NCBI RefSeq assembly: GCF_000429945.1
Contig: NZ_KE386994.1
Coordinates: forward strand, 54,394 to 118,393
From: Desulfogranum japonicum DSM 18378
GTDB lineage: Bacteria; Desulfobacterota; Desulfobulbia; Desulfobulbales; Desulfobulbaceae
Reading direction: 5' to 3'
Length of the DNA stretch: 64,000 bases
The notes under the pieces are model-generated. The model was not told the origin of the DNA. It saw only the letters and a list, made by a program, of their open reading frames with translations, and did no database searches. Positions 49,223 through 58,200 of this stretch are shown in pieces (the stretch's first letter is position 1; every line of letters begins with the position of its first letter). Both the position numbers and the translations under genes were made by a program.

Positions 49223-50073
49223 AAATTATTGAAACACCCCGGGAGATGTATGACTGGTCCCGGAAAATGATCGGACAGGGCAAGGTTATAGGCCTGGTCC
49301 CAACCATGGGTTTTTTTCATGAAGGGCATTTGAGCCTGATGCGTACTGCAAAGCAACATTCTGATAAGGTAGTGACCAGCCTGTTTGTTAACCCTATTCA
49401 ATTTGGTCCCAACGAAGACCTGGATCACTATCCCCGAGATTTGGCTGGCGATGTGGCTAAGGCAGAGGCCGCAGGGGTGGATATTTTATTTACACCGAAT
49501 TCCGAAAGGATGTATCCTGGTGACAACCTGACAGAAGTGAGTGTTCACTCACTTACTGAAAACCTTTGTGGAGCGCACAGGCCGGGTCATTTTGCCGGGG
49601 TTACAACTGTAGTGACAAAACTTTTCAATATCGTACAGCCGGAATTAGCGGTATTTGGAGAAAAAGATTTTCAGCAGCTGGCTGTCATTCGTCAGATGGT
49701 AAAGGATCTGAACATCCCTGTTCGTATTATCGGGCATCCAATTGTTAGAGAACAAGACGGTTTAGCCATGAGCAGCCGTAATGCCAATTTGCTCCCTGAA
49801 CATAGAAAGGCTGCCTTGAGCCTGTCCAGCGGACTGAATCTTGCTAGGCAGTTGTACGCACAGGGAGTGCGCAGCACTGCTGCCCTCAAGCAACAGGTTC
49901 AGGAACATGTTCTTGCGCAGAAGGAAACCAGAATTGATTATATCAGCTTTGTTCATTGTGATACTTTGCAAGATGTCACAGAGGCCGATGCACAGACTGT
50001 TCTTGCCCTGGCCGTTCACATAGGAGACAAAGTCCGTCTCATAGATAACGGTCGACTTGAGCTTTCCAATTAG
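49219..50073 (+). CDS. panC: Pantothenate synthetase (284 aa)
   Basis: Joins pantoate and beta-alanine with ATP to make pantothenate. LVPTMGFFHEGHLSLMR (HxGH), SLFVNPIQFGPNEDL, CGAHRPGHFAGVTTVVTKLFNIVQPELAVFGEKDFQQL and GLAMSSRNANL (KMSKS-like) are diagnostic. Start overlaps the TPR-like gene by ATGA. Length is normal. No panB or panD is next to it. Confidence 0.95.
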   Translation: MKIIETPREMYDWSRKMIGQGKVIGLVPTMGFFHEGHLSLMRTAKQHSDKVVTSLFVNPIQFGPNEDLDHYPRDLAGDVAKAEAAGVDILFTPNSERMYPGDNLTEVSVHSLTENLCGAHRPGHFAGVTTVVTKLFNIVQPELAVFGEKDFQQLAVIRQMVKDLNIPVRIIGHPIVREQDGLAMSSRNANLLPEHRKAALSLSSGLNLARQLYAQGVRSTAALKQQVQEHVLAQKETRIDYISFVHCDTLQDVTEADAQTVLALAVHIGDKVRLIDNGRLELSN

Positions 50074-50411
50074 AAGCTGGCAAGTGTCTGTCCATGACTG
50101 CAGATTTTTGCTCAAGTTTTGGCAAACGTAGTCTCTGAGGCACACAATGCATTTTACTGCAGACATAATTGATATTGCGAGCATTGATTTTCTGAAAATA
50201 ACACAACTACGGTGAAAAAGAAACTTCTCCGATAGATTCCTTGCAAATAGACAATCCTCACAGGATGCCCTGTAATAAGTGTGTTCTGGAAATAGTCTTT
50301 TGGTCAAAATTTCAACGTATCCTCAAAAAAAATTGTCCATGGTCCTGACGCTGATCAATATTACATATTTCTGGACAACTACGAGTCAACTATATACTGA
50401 AAGGAGTTATC
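50074..50411. other. 338-bp intergenic region with repeat copy 2 and the aminotransferase leader
   Basis: Contains repeat copy 2 (about 50083-50240). The rest up to the start at 50412 has no convincing gene. A GAAAGGAG ribosome site lies just before the aminotransferase. Confidence 0.5.
50083..50240. repeat. Inverted-end intergenic element, copy 2
   Basis: The right part GATATTGCGAGCATTGATTT and TCTGAAAATAACACAACTA with AAAAAGAAACTTCTCCGAT (split here) is about 75% identical to copy 1. It ends GATAGATTCC at 50240, like the GACAGACTCC end of copy 1. The left part (GTGTCTGTCCATGACTGC..TTTTT) aligns weakly with the left end of copy 1. Confidence 0.55.
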
Positions 50412-51611
50412 ATGCCTGGCTTTGAAGTCTTTGGTGAAGAAGAAAAACAGCAGGTGATGGATGTTTTCGACACAGGGGTGCTCTTTCGTTATGAGTTTGG
50501 AGCACAAAGGAACGATGTCTATAAAGTTCGTGAATTTGAACAGGCATTTGCAGCATATACCGGGGCCGACCATGCCCAGGCTGTCAGTTCTGGAACAGCT
50601 GCCGTCAAAGTTGCGCTTGCTGCTCTTGGTGTTGGTGCCGGCGATGAGGTAATAACCCAATCTTTTACTTTTGTTGCCACTTGGGAGGCAATCTTGGATG
50701 TGGGGGCAATTCCTGTTTTTACAGAAATCGACACCACTCTGAATATGGATCCTTCAGATCTCGAAAAGAAGATCACTGATAAAACTAAAGCCATCATTGC
50801 AGTACATATGTTGGGTGCGCCGGCTCGCATTGAGCAGATCAAGGCCATCGCTGATGCTCACAATCTCCCACTTATCGAAGATACAGCTCAATCTGCGGGA
50901 TGTCGCCTTAATGGAAAGCATATGGGTACCTTTGGAGACATTGGCACCTTTTCTTTTGATTCGGTTAAAACCATGACCACCGGTGAAGGTGGGATGTGTA
51001 TAACCAATAACGAAGCACTTTGGCGGGCGATGTCCGAATATCATGATCACGGGCATGATCATGCAGTTAATCCCGGTGGTCGCGGAGGAGAGGGGCGCTC
51101 TTTTATCGGATTTAACTATCGGATGATGGAGCTTCAGGGGGCTATTGGGCTGGCACAGTTGGCAAAACTGGACAACATGGTGGAGTCTCAGCGAAAGAAC
51201 AAGGCTGTAATCAGGGAAGCTGTAGCAACAATTCCAGGCGTCACCTTCAGAGATATCCTCGATCCTTCAGGGGATTCCGCCACCTTTCTTGCATTCATGT
51301 TGCCCAGTAAGGAAAAAGCGGCAGCAGTGAACAGTGTGCTGCGAGAAAACGGTGCGGGCGCGATTAACTGGAGTGAAAACAGCTGGCATTTCTACCCCCA
51401 GTGGGAACATTTACTCGGAGGAAAAACACCGGCTCAGAACGGTTGGCCTTTTTCTGCACATGGTAAACGACGATATATCTATGATCCTGATGCGTTTCCA
51501 ATCTCTGCAGCACTCATGGAACGGACCCTTTGTTACCAGGTTCCCGTAAAATTATCCGATGAAAACAGAAATACCATGGCTGAGGCTCTTCATAAGGCTG
51601 CTCAACTGTAA
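50412..51611 (+). CDS. DegT/DnrJ/EryC1/StrS-family PLP aminotransferase (399 aa)
   Basis: A sugar-aminotransferase fold: FEQAFAAYTGADHAQAVSSGTAAVKVALAALGVGAGDEVITQSFTFVATWEAIL, IAVHMLGAP, LIEDTAQSAGC and the PLP lysine in FSFDSVKTMTTGEGGM. DHGHDHAVNPGGRGGEGRSFIGFNYRMMELQGAIGLAQLAKLD follows. It aminates a nucleotide-linked ketosugar or a related substrate. Near 320-340 WHFYPQWEHLLGGKTP is substrate-specific. A kdsB lies nearby, but no sugar pathway cluster is visible. Confidence 0.88.
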   Translation: MPGFEVFGEEEKQQVMDVFDTGVLFRYEFGAQRNDVYKVREFEQAFAAYTGADHAQAVSSGTAAVKVALAALGVGAGDEVITQSFTFVATWEAILDVGAIPVFTEIDTTLNMDPSDLEKKITDKTKAIIAVHMLGAPARIEQIKAIADAHNLPLIEDTAQSAGCRLNGKHMGTFGDIGTFSFDSVKTMTTGEGGMCITNNEALWRAMSEYHDHGHDHAVNPGGRGGEGRSFIGFNYRMMELQGAIGLAQLAKLDNMVESQRKNKAVIREAVATIPGVTFRDILDPSGDSATFLAFMLPSKEKAAAVNSVLRENGAGAINWSENSWHFYPQWEHLLGGKTPAQNGWPFSAHGKRRYIYDPDAFPISAALMERTLCYQVPVKLSDENRNTMAEALHKAAQL

Positions 51612-51628
51612 CAGGTAGAGATGTTTTG

Positions 51629-51679
51629 TTGCCCGGGATTCTGATTGCGTCGCAGGGCAATCTTATTGATTTTTTTATA
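51629..51679 (+). terminator. Probable terminator after the aminotransferase gene
   Basis: TTGCCC (51629-51634) pairs with GGGCAA (51655-51660), followed by TCTTATTGATTTTTTTAT. The stem is short but the T tract is good. Confidence 0.5.
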
Positions 51680-51761
51680 AAATAACCTATTTTAGGTATT
51701 TTAAAGAAAAATCATTTCATATGGTTAGCAGGGTTGTTTGAAGAAGTTCGAGAAATGTGGG

Positions 51762-52535
51762 TTAAAATGGGTTTTTTGTTGAGCCTGGTAAATAAACATC
51801 ATAGCGAATGGTCTTGCCCCGTAAGGAATACTCCGGGGCAAGATCACATAATTGAGGACCTTTAACCGGTCGTTTTACTACTATTTTTTTGGGCAGTGTG
51901 TTCCAGGCGGCAGGGAGTAGAGTGCATGGATCATCGTGATCAGGAAGAAGGTGCTGCAGAACCTGAAGTTCCTGTTTTGCTTTTCCTGTCTTGCCACGGT
52001 CCGGAAACATAGGATCAAGGTAGATGACTTCGAACTGCTGATGTAGCTCCAGCATGTATTTCACTGCCTCTGTGTGGTGGAGGGTCATACGCTGACACGT
52101 TTCACGTGTATCGGTATTCTGCAATCCTCTTTTCATGCCATCGGCCAGTAGGGCTGAGACGATGTCATCACGTTCCAGGACAGTGACGTTATAACCTGCC
52201 TGTGCAATAAGAAACGCATCTCTACCCAATCCTCCGGTAGCATCCAATATGGTTAAAGGCTGACCCCCCCTTGTTTTAATTGCTCGCAGCAATAACTCCT
52301 GACCCTGTTTTTTTGCTTTTAGGTCACGTCTTGAATGACTGAAGTCAACGGCTATTGAGAGCTCTGCTTGCGATGGCAGGTCATTGTATGACAATGTCAG
52401 CATGTTATCGGCCAGATGCATAAACAGTCGATGATGGCTACAGTCTTCCACCTCAAGTAGGCCCAGGGAATGTACGATTTTACGCTGGGTCTCGGTATCA
52501 GCAGATGGGTTGTAAAAAAAAACCGGTTTGGGCAC
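51762..52535 (-). CDS. rsmJ: 16S rRNA (guanine1516-N2)-methyltransferase (257 aa)
   Basis: Class I SAM methyltransferase of the RsmJ (YhiQ) family: DFSHSRRDLKAKKQGQELLLRAI, SAM loop LDATGGLGRDAFLIAQAG, VLERDDIVSALL and YLDPMFPDRGKTGKAKQELQVL, including the D-P-M-F-P motif. KKIVVKRPVKGPQL completes the fold. It methylates a guanine in 16S rRNA helix 45 region. Single gene; its start faces kdsB's long leader. Confidence 0.9.
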   Translation of the reverse strand: MPKPVFFYNPSADTETQRKIVHSLGLLEVEDCSHHRLFMHLADNMLTLSYNDLPSQAELSIAVDFSHSRRDLKAKKQGQELLLRAIKTRGGQPLTILDATGGLGRDAFLIAQAGYNVTVLERDDIVSALLADGMKRGLQNTDTRETCQRMTLHHTEAVKYMLELHQQFEVIYLDPMFPDRGKTGKAKQELQVLQHLLPDHDDPCTLLPAAWNTLPKKIVVKRPVKGPQLCDLAPEYSLRGKTIRYDVYLPGSTKNPF

Positions 52536-52876
52536 TTTTCGTCGTCTCTCCTTGGGGGCTGAGTATGTCTTCTATGATATCTTTACCAAACCTATGAACA
52601 GTGTGTATATAGCATACTGTGTAAGAGATAGAGAAGAAATTTCACTGGTTGTACAGCCCGAAGCCATGACAGCGTTAGACGGATTTTGTTTCTTGCATTG
52701 TCACCGCACGTTTTCAGAGAAGTTTTATCGTGCACAGGTGCGAGAACACCTTGGCGATGTAACAAATTGCACTTGTGATAAATCCTGATTGGGAATGTTA
52801 ATTGCCTTTTCCAGAGGCGCAATGTATCATAATTTAAGAATAAGTTAGTCAGATTCAGCAGTCAAAAGGTCATGTA
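52536..52876. other. 341-bp gap between divergent rsmJ and kdsB
   Basis: Holds divergent start regions and presumably both promoters. An ORF of 86 codons exists in it on the + strand but it overlaps the rsmJ start and has no protein-like features. Nothing else stands out. Confidence 0.4.
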
Positions 52877-53635
52877 ATGAGTGAAAAAAATCCTAAAGTA
52901 ATTGCCATAATACCTGCCCGATATGATTCCAACCGGTTTCAGGGAAAACCCCTTGCTTTGATTGCAGGTAAACCAATGATCCAGCATGTAGTCGAACGTG
53001 CCAGTCAGGTTGAAATGCTTGACAGGGTTGTTGTTGCAACCGACGACGAACGTATTGCCTCCGTTGCGCGGGATTTTGGTAGTGAAGTTGTCATGACCAG
53101 AAAGGATCATTCCACAGGTACGGATAGACTTGCTGAAGCTGCTGAACTCCTGGATATAGAAGAACATGATGTTATTGTTAATATTCAGGGTGATCAACCT
53201 CTGTTTCCTGAAGAAATTGTTGATCAGGTAGCGCGTCCCCTGGTGGAGGACCCTGCTTTGCCTATGTCCACTCTAATCTACAAAATAGTCCGTCCTGAAG
53301 AAATACACGATCCCAATCACGTGAAAACGGTTTTTGACTGTCATATGAACGCACTGTATTTTTCTAGGTCTCCGATCCCTTTTCAGCGAAATCCTGACGA
53401 ATTGCAGAAACCGACATATTATAAACACCTTGGTTTTTATGCCTATCGCAAAGGATTCCTTGTTACCTTTGTGGGGTTGCCTGAGGGTGAATGGGAACGG
53501 TTTGAAAAACTGGAACAGCTTCGTGCCCTTGAATTCGGCTATACCATCAGGGTTGTTCTTACAAAGCATGATTCTATAGAAGTCGACACACCAGAGGATA
53601 TCATGCGTGTTGAGGAATTCCTCACCCGGCATTAA
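52877..53635 (+). CDS. kdsB: 3-deoxy-manno-octulosonate cytidylyltransferase (252 aa)
   Basis: Activates KDO as CMP-KDO for lipopolysaccharide. Signatures: IIPARYDSNRFQGKPLALIAGKPMIQHVVERA, VVVATDDERIASVARDFG, VMTRKDHSTGTDRLAEA, VNIQGDQPLFPEE and YKHLGFYAYRKGFL. Its presence shows a Gram-negative envelope. GTCATGTAATG leader; length normal. It is a single gene. Confidence 0.95.
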   Translation: MSEKNPKVIAIIPARYDSNRFQGKPLALIAGKPMIQHVVERASQVEMLDRVVVATDDERIASVARDFGSEVVMTRKDHSTGTDRLAEAAELLDIEEHDVIVNIQGDQPLFPEEIVDQVARPLVEDPALPMSTLIYKIVRPEEIHDPNHVKTVFDCHMNALYFSRSPIPFQRNPDELQKPTYYKHLGFYAYRKGFLVTFVGLPEGEWERFEKLEQLRALEFGYTIRVVLTKHDSIEVDTPEDIMRVEEFLTRH

Positions 53636-53765
53636 CCATTGAGGGAATGTGTATAAATGCCTGAAAATTGATCACATCGTATTCTGAATACTTGCAACCC
53701 TGTAACCAGCAACTTGGGCAAATCGGATTTCAGGCGGTTTTAAGAAATAGGGATACTTTCAGAGC

Positions 53766-56117
53766 ATGGAGAATCATATCAATTTGCAGATGCAAGAACT
53801 GACCTCCCCGTTGTTTTCTGCACTCGATTTTCTGCCAGGAAATAACTGCGCTGAGAAGGTGACATCCCTGCTCCTCGAAAACGGAAACTCTCTTGGAAAT
53901 GAGGCGCTTCTCTCTCATTATGCAGCGTTTGTAGAGCAAATTCGAGACGCAGATGTGAGCGAGCTCTGTGTTGTGGTTCTTGGCGGTGGAACCGGGTTGT
54001 CCAATCTCGTCGGTGGTGACTCTCGCCAGCAATATTGGAGGCAACATCCTTTTTCAGGGATGAAGGAAGTCTTCCCACATCTCCATGCTGTAGTCTGTGT
54101 AACAGATGATGGTGGCTCAACCGGCGAGTTGTTAAAGGATCTTCCCCTTATTGCACTAGGGGACCTCCGTCATGTTTTGCTTTCGTCTGTTCGTAAAGAG
54201 AACCTTATTAAACGTTACGGAATAGATGAACATGTGGTGAGCAGGGCTGTTGAAGCTCTTTTTGCCGTGATGAACTATCGTTTCATTTCACATCCTGTTT
54301 CTTCAGATCAGTTACTTGTAGATACCTGTGCTATACTTGCTGATCTGCCACCTGCTCTGAGGAAGTATATAGAGCACCTGACCAAGAGACTTTTTACTGA
54401 TATTCGCCTGCAACCAACATTGTATAGAACTCAGTGTTTGGGCAATTTGCTTCTTGCAGCTGCAATTTATGATGAATTTCAGCCGCACATCTCCAATACC
54501 GAATTAATAGCTTCCCATCAGCTTGTTCGTACAGCCACTATTCGAGGTTTACAAGCCTTTTCCCTGGCAATTGGAGCTGGCAGGGATAGCGTGCTTCCAT
54601 GCACCACGACACTATCGCAGATTCAAATGCTTTACGATAATGGAGTATTGGTAACCAGCGAAGATAAGTCGAGCAAGGCACAACGGGGCTATGCCGTGGA
54701 CAGGGTCTTGGTAGATTTCAGCAATAAACCCTATCTGCTGCCTGAAGTCGTCCAGTTAATCAACAAAGCTGATATCATTGTTTTTGCACCAGGCAGTCTC
54801 TATACATCAATTATTCCTATCTTGCAGATTCCTGGAATGGCAGAGGCTATACGGAGAAATACCAATGCCCTCAAGCTTCTTGTCGCGAATATCTGGGTTC
54901 AGAGAGGAGAGACTGATTTATCTAAAGACACCCCGGATAGAAAATTCCATGTTTCGGATTTGATTCACGCCTATCAGCGTAATATTCCTGATGGTATCAA
55001 GGGACTGTTCTCCCATATTCTTGGAATGAAAATGAAGGAGATTCCCGGTTCGACATTGCAAAGGTATGCCCTTGAGGAAAAACAGCCGATTTACCTGGAT
55101 CGTAAGAAAATACGGCAGCTCGGGCTACGCACCGTAGAAGCTCGGCTTTATTCTGAACAACTGTTATTGAGACGTGGCATAATTCAACATGATTCAGATG
55201 CCCTGGCAATGGCGATAAAAACACTGTGGATCCTACAACAGAGCAACCTACTGGAAAAATCAAAGCAAAATTGTGACCTCACCACAAACTCATTCTCTGT
55301 AAATAATCAACATGCTGAGAAAATCATTCCGTGTCTGCGTTTTGAGAAAATACGGTCACGTTTAAAATATCTCAGTGTCGAACTGATTAATACTTCATCA
55401 AGTTCTCCACAGGTTATGCCTAATACTCAGCAATCCTGGCTGGTTAAACGCATGGCTGAAATCCTGTGGTTGCATCCGGACATCCTCGTTGAACATTTGC
55501 AGTATGTTCGTGGAATCACGCTTATTGCTCCGCAATGTTGGAAGAGATGCCAGGAATGGGACAATGTCTTTTCCTTCTATGACCCACAGGATGCAAAAAT
55601 TAAAATACGCCAGGATCAGGTCGAAAATCTCAACCGATTCGAAATCGTGTTTTTGATTGCACTGGGACAATCCTTACTTGGTAATTATGCGGATCAAAAG
55701 ATCATGCTGCCGGTGGTACAAAACGGTTTGGAAATTGGTCGTATGTATCAACTGACAATCTGTGAATCACAGCGTTTGCGTGCTTTCCTGTCTCCTGCAG
55801 ATCTGCACAGCTACCTGGAGCTTTCAAAAATGACACCCATGCCAGATAATGAAAGAGAGTATTACAGAGTGATTCATGGTCAGGAAGGATTCACCCCGCC
55901 GGGATTGTTTTTTGGCCTCTTTTATGCGTGGTATCTGGATAACAGGTTTGCTCCGAATATTGATTATAATATGTCGATAATGAAGCATGATATTTCTGAT
56001 CTCATTCCTGAACAGATAAGACTTAAGGAACACAGACAGAATATCATCACATTTTTCAGAGAGAGGGTATTCAGACAACAGTTGCCGTATCAGCTTTTCC
56101 AACCTGAGGAGAATTGA
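53766..56117 (+). CDS. YvcK/CofD-like protein with a large unknown C-terminal region (783 aa)
   Basis: Residues ~68-430 match the YvcK (gluconeogenesis factor)/CofD fold: CVVVLGGGTGLSNLVGGDSR, VCVTDDGGSTGELLKDLPLIALGDLRHVLLS, VDTCAILADLP, IVFAPGSLYTSIIPILQIPGMAEAI and LVANIWVQRGETDLS. YvcK is about 320 aa and binds UDP-sugars, with effects on cell wall and carbon use. Here ~65 residues precede it and ~350 follow, from about 430, with no family I recognise. The extension holds a Trp/Arg-rich segment and helical stretches, and ends near a histidine kinase with which it overlaps by 4 bp (ATGA). Confidence 0.8.
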   Translation: MENHINLQMQELTSPLFSALDFLPGNNCAEKVTSLLLENGNSLGNEALLSHYAAFVEQIRDADVSELCVVVLGGGTGLSNLVGGDSRQQYWRQHPFSGMKEVFPHLHAVVCVTDDGGSTGELLKDLPLIALGDLRHVLLSSVRKENLIKRYGIDEHVVSRAVEALFAVMNYRFISHPVSSDQLLVDTCAILADLPPALRKYIEHLTKRLFTDIRLQPTLYRTQCLGNLLLAAAIYDEFQPHISNTELIASHQLVRTATIRGLQAFSLAIGAGRDSVLPCTTTLSQIQMLYDNGVLVTSEDKSSKAQRGYAVDRVLVDFSNKPYLLPEVVQLINKADIIVFAPGSLYTSIIPILQIPGMAEAIRRNTNALKLLVANIWVQRGETDLSKDTPDRKFHVSDLIHAYQRNIPDGIKGLFSHILGMKMKEIPGSTLQRYALEEKQPIYLDRKKIRQLGLRTVEARLYSEQLLLRRGIIQHDSDALAMAIKTLWILQQSNLLEKSKQNCDLTTNSFSVNNQHAEKIIPCLRFEKIRSRLKYLSVELINTSSSSPQVMPNTQQSWLVKRMAEILWLHPDILVEHLQYVRGITLIAPQCWKRCQEWDNVFSFYDPQDAKIKIRQDQVENLNRFEIVFLIALGQSLLGNYADQKIMLPVVQNGLEIGRMYQLTICESQRLRAFLSPADLHSYLELSKMTPMPDNEREYYRVIHGQEGFTPPGLFFGLFYAWYLDNRFAPNIDYNMSIMKHDISDLIPEQIRLKEHRQNIITFFRERVFRQQLPYQLFQPEEN

Positions 56118-57835
56118 TTATGGGTATCTGGCAGGTTATGACAGCGTTGTTGGGTTTGTATACGCTAATAACTGTGCTTTATTTTTTACGTCGGCTCCAA
56201 CTTACCAGAAACACCGAGATGGAGCCCGTGCAACACAGTGTGTTTTCCCAGGATGCCGATCTCGTGGGGACAGAAGGGCTTCAGCAGGCATTGACTGACT
56301 GGCAGCAGACCTTTGACGCCATCATTGATCCAGTACTGGTTCTTGATACGGATTTAGTTATTGTTAAAGGAAATAAAGCTGCAAAACTTTTACTCGGTCA
56401 TAACGGTGAATCTCTTGAGGGGAAACACTGTTATAATCTGTTTTCCGGAAAAGACAGTCCTTGTTCCATTTGTCCGGTGAAGGCTCAAGCCAGGAACAAC
56501 GTGATCAGCCAACAGGATATCAGACATCAGTATTTGGGGAAGGTCTTCAATGTATCCTGCGCTCCTATTCATCAGCAGGGAAGAGTTGTTGGGTATATTC
56601 ATTCGGCAAAGGATATCAGTCATCAGCGGCAGCTTGAAAAACAACTCATTCAAGCGCATAAGATGGATGCCATTGCTACCTTGGCCGGTGGAATAGCACA
56701 TGATTTCAATAATATTCTTGGAGCGATTTTAGGTAATGCTGACTTGTTACTGTACAGAATGCCTGACGGAAATAGAAATATCGCTTCTGAATTGCCGCCT
56801 ATCACTTTTGAAGAAATTACAGAGCATCTCCTCTCCATCAAACGTGCCGGTAATAGAGCCAAGGAGCTTGTCACGCAGATACTGGCTTTCAGTCGACAGA
56901 CGTCAAATCGTCGTAAACTGATCGATATTGCACCTCTCATCAAGGAATGTTGTAAACTGCTGCGGGCCTCGTTACCATCTACCATAGAGCTGAAGAGTAG
57001 TATCCCAAGCCAGACCGGCAATATTCTTGCCGACCCGACTCAGATTCAACAAATGCTCATGAATCTATGTAATAATTCAGCGCAAGCGATGGATAACGGC
57101 ATGGGAACCATCGAGGTTTCTCTCCGCCAGACAGATATCGGCGAAGCGGAATTGAAACGTTATCCCGACCTGCATATTGGCAAATATATCACGTTGGCTG
57201 TACGCGATACAGGTAAGGGGATACCTGAAGATGTTGTCTCCAGAATTTTTGACCCTTTTTTTACAACCAAGGAAGTCGGCTATGGAAGTGGGATGGGGTT
57301 GGCTGTAATACATGGCATTGTCGTTGCTCATGATGCCAGCATTGATGTGCAATCCAACCAGGGAACCGGCTCTGTTTTCACTGTATTTTTTCCCATGGTC
57401 ATGGATGAAGAACGTCAGGCTGAGGATGTACTGACCTCGCTTCCTACTGGTAGAGAAACAATTCTCTTTGTAGACGATGAAGAAGAGATTGTGGTTATGA
57501 GAACCAGAATGCTGGAATATCTGGGGTATAAGGTAATTGCCGCACATAGTGGTGACGAAGCGATAAGTTGTTTTGAGCGTGGCGAAGAAGAAATTAATGT
57601 GTTGATCACGGATCAAACCATGCCAAGAATGACAGGTCTGCAACTGGCAGAAAAAGTGCGTAAGCGTTTACCCTACCTGCCGATAATCCTCTGCTCGGGT
57701 TACAGTGATGCCATATCTCCAGAGGAAATTGAACGAATCGGTATTGATCGCTTCATTGCAAAACCCGTTGATATGCGTCAACTCGCAACGGCCATACGAG
57801 AATTGCTAAAGAGTCGGAAGACGGAGTCCTTATGA
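56114..57835 (+). CDS. PAS-histidine kinase-receiver hybrid, membrane anchored (573 aa)
   Basis: One N-terminal membrane helix (VMTALLGLYTLITVLYFL) precedes a PAS domain (about 62-170) with a CYNLF..CSICP Cys group. The HisKA domain has phospho-His 196 in GGIAHDFNN, and HATPase_c has N-box LMNLCNNSAQAM, G boxes VRDTGKGIPED and GMGLAVIHG. A C-terminal receiver (LFVDDEEEIVV, TDQTMPRMTG, K in IAKPV) allows a phosphorelay. Its ATG overlaps the YvcK-like stop and its stop overlaps the next receiver gene, so the sensor is made with both. The signal is unknown; the PAS Cys group suggests redox, haem or metal sensing. Confidence 0.92.
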   Translation: MIMGIWQVMTALLGLYTLITVLYFLRRLQLTRNTEMEPVQHSVFSQDADLVGTEGLQQALTDWQQTFDAIIDPVLVLDTDLVIVKGNKAAKLLLGHNGESLEGKHCYNLFSGKDSPCSICPVKAQARNNVISQQDIRHQYLGKVFNVSCAPIHQQGRVVGYIHSAKDISHQRQLEKQLIQAHKMDAIATLAGGIAHDFNNILGAILGNADLLLYRMPDGNRNIASELPPITFEEITEHLLSIKRAGNRAKELVTQILAFSRQTSNRRKLIDIAPLIKECCKLLRASLPSTIELKSSIPSQTGNILADPTQIQQMLMNLCNNSAQAMDNGMGTIEVSLRQTDIGEAELKRYPDLHIGKYITLAVRDTGKGIPEDVVSRIFDPFFTTKEVGYGSGMGLAVIHGIVVAHDASIDVQSNQGTGSVFTVFFPMVMDEERQAEDVLTSLPTGRETILFVDDEEEIVVMRTRMLEYLGYKVIAAHSGDEAISCFERGEEEINVLITDQTMPRMTGLQLAEKVRKRLPYLPIILCSGYSDAISPEEIERIGIDRFIAKPVDMRQLATAIRELLKSRKTESL

Positions 57836-58200
57836 GAATATTAGTTATTGATGATGACGAGCAAATGCGGACGCTACTGCGACAAGTCATTGAATGGGCT
57901 GGATACGAGGTGTTCGAGGCGGAAGATGGTCGGGAGGGTATGGTGAAGCAAAGGCAGCAACCAGCGGATCTGGTTATCACCGACCTTATTATGCCGGAGC
58001 AGGAAGGGCTTGAAACTATTACCGGTTTGAAAAAAGAGTACCCGGATATCAAAATCATTGCGATTTCCGGAGGAGGGCGTATCGGACCAGATGCATACCT
58101 GCCTGCTGCAAAAGAACTGGGAGCTGACAGGGTATTCAGTAAACCTTTCGACGTAAAAGAGTTGGCCCAGACGGTCAAGGAGTTGCTGGAGAATGGATAA
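57832..58200 (+). CDS. Single-domain response regulator (122 aa)
   Basis: A stand-alone receiver: ILVIDDDEQMRTLLRQ (acidic pocket), phospho-Asp in VITDLIMPEQEG, Thr/Ser in IIAISGGG and Lys in FSKPFDVKELAQ. No output domain. It would act as a phosphate shuttle between the flanking hybrid kinases or bind a target directly. It overlaps both neighbours (ATGA at 57832 and an 8-bp overlap at 58193). Confidence 0.93.
   Translation: MRILVIDDDEQMRTLLRQVIEWAGYEVFEAEDGREGMVKQRQQPADLVITDLIMPEQEGLETITGLKKEYPDIKIIAISGGGRIGPDAYLPAAKELGADRVFSKPFDVKELAQTVKELLENG

Noticed and set aside
52528..52788. 86-codon ORF between rsmJ and kdsB
   Set aside because: It overlaps the rsmJ start, lacks a ribosome site and has no protein-like pattern.
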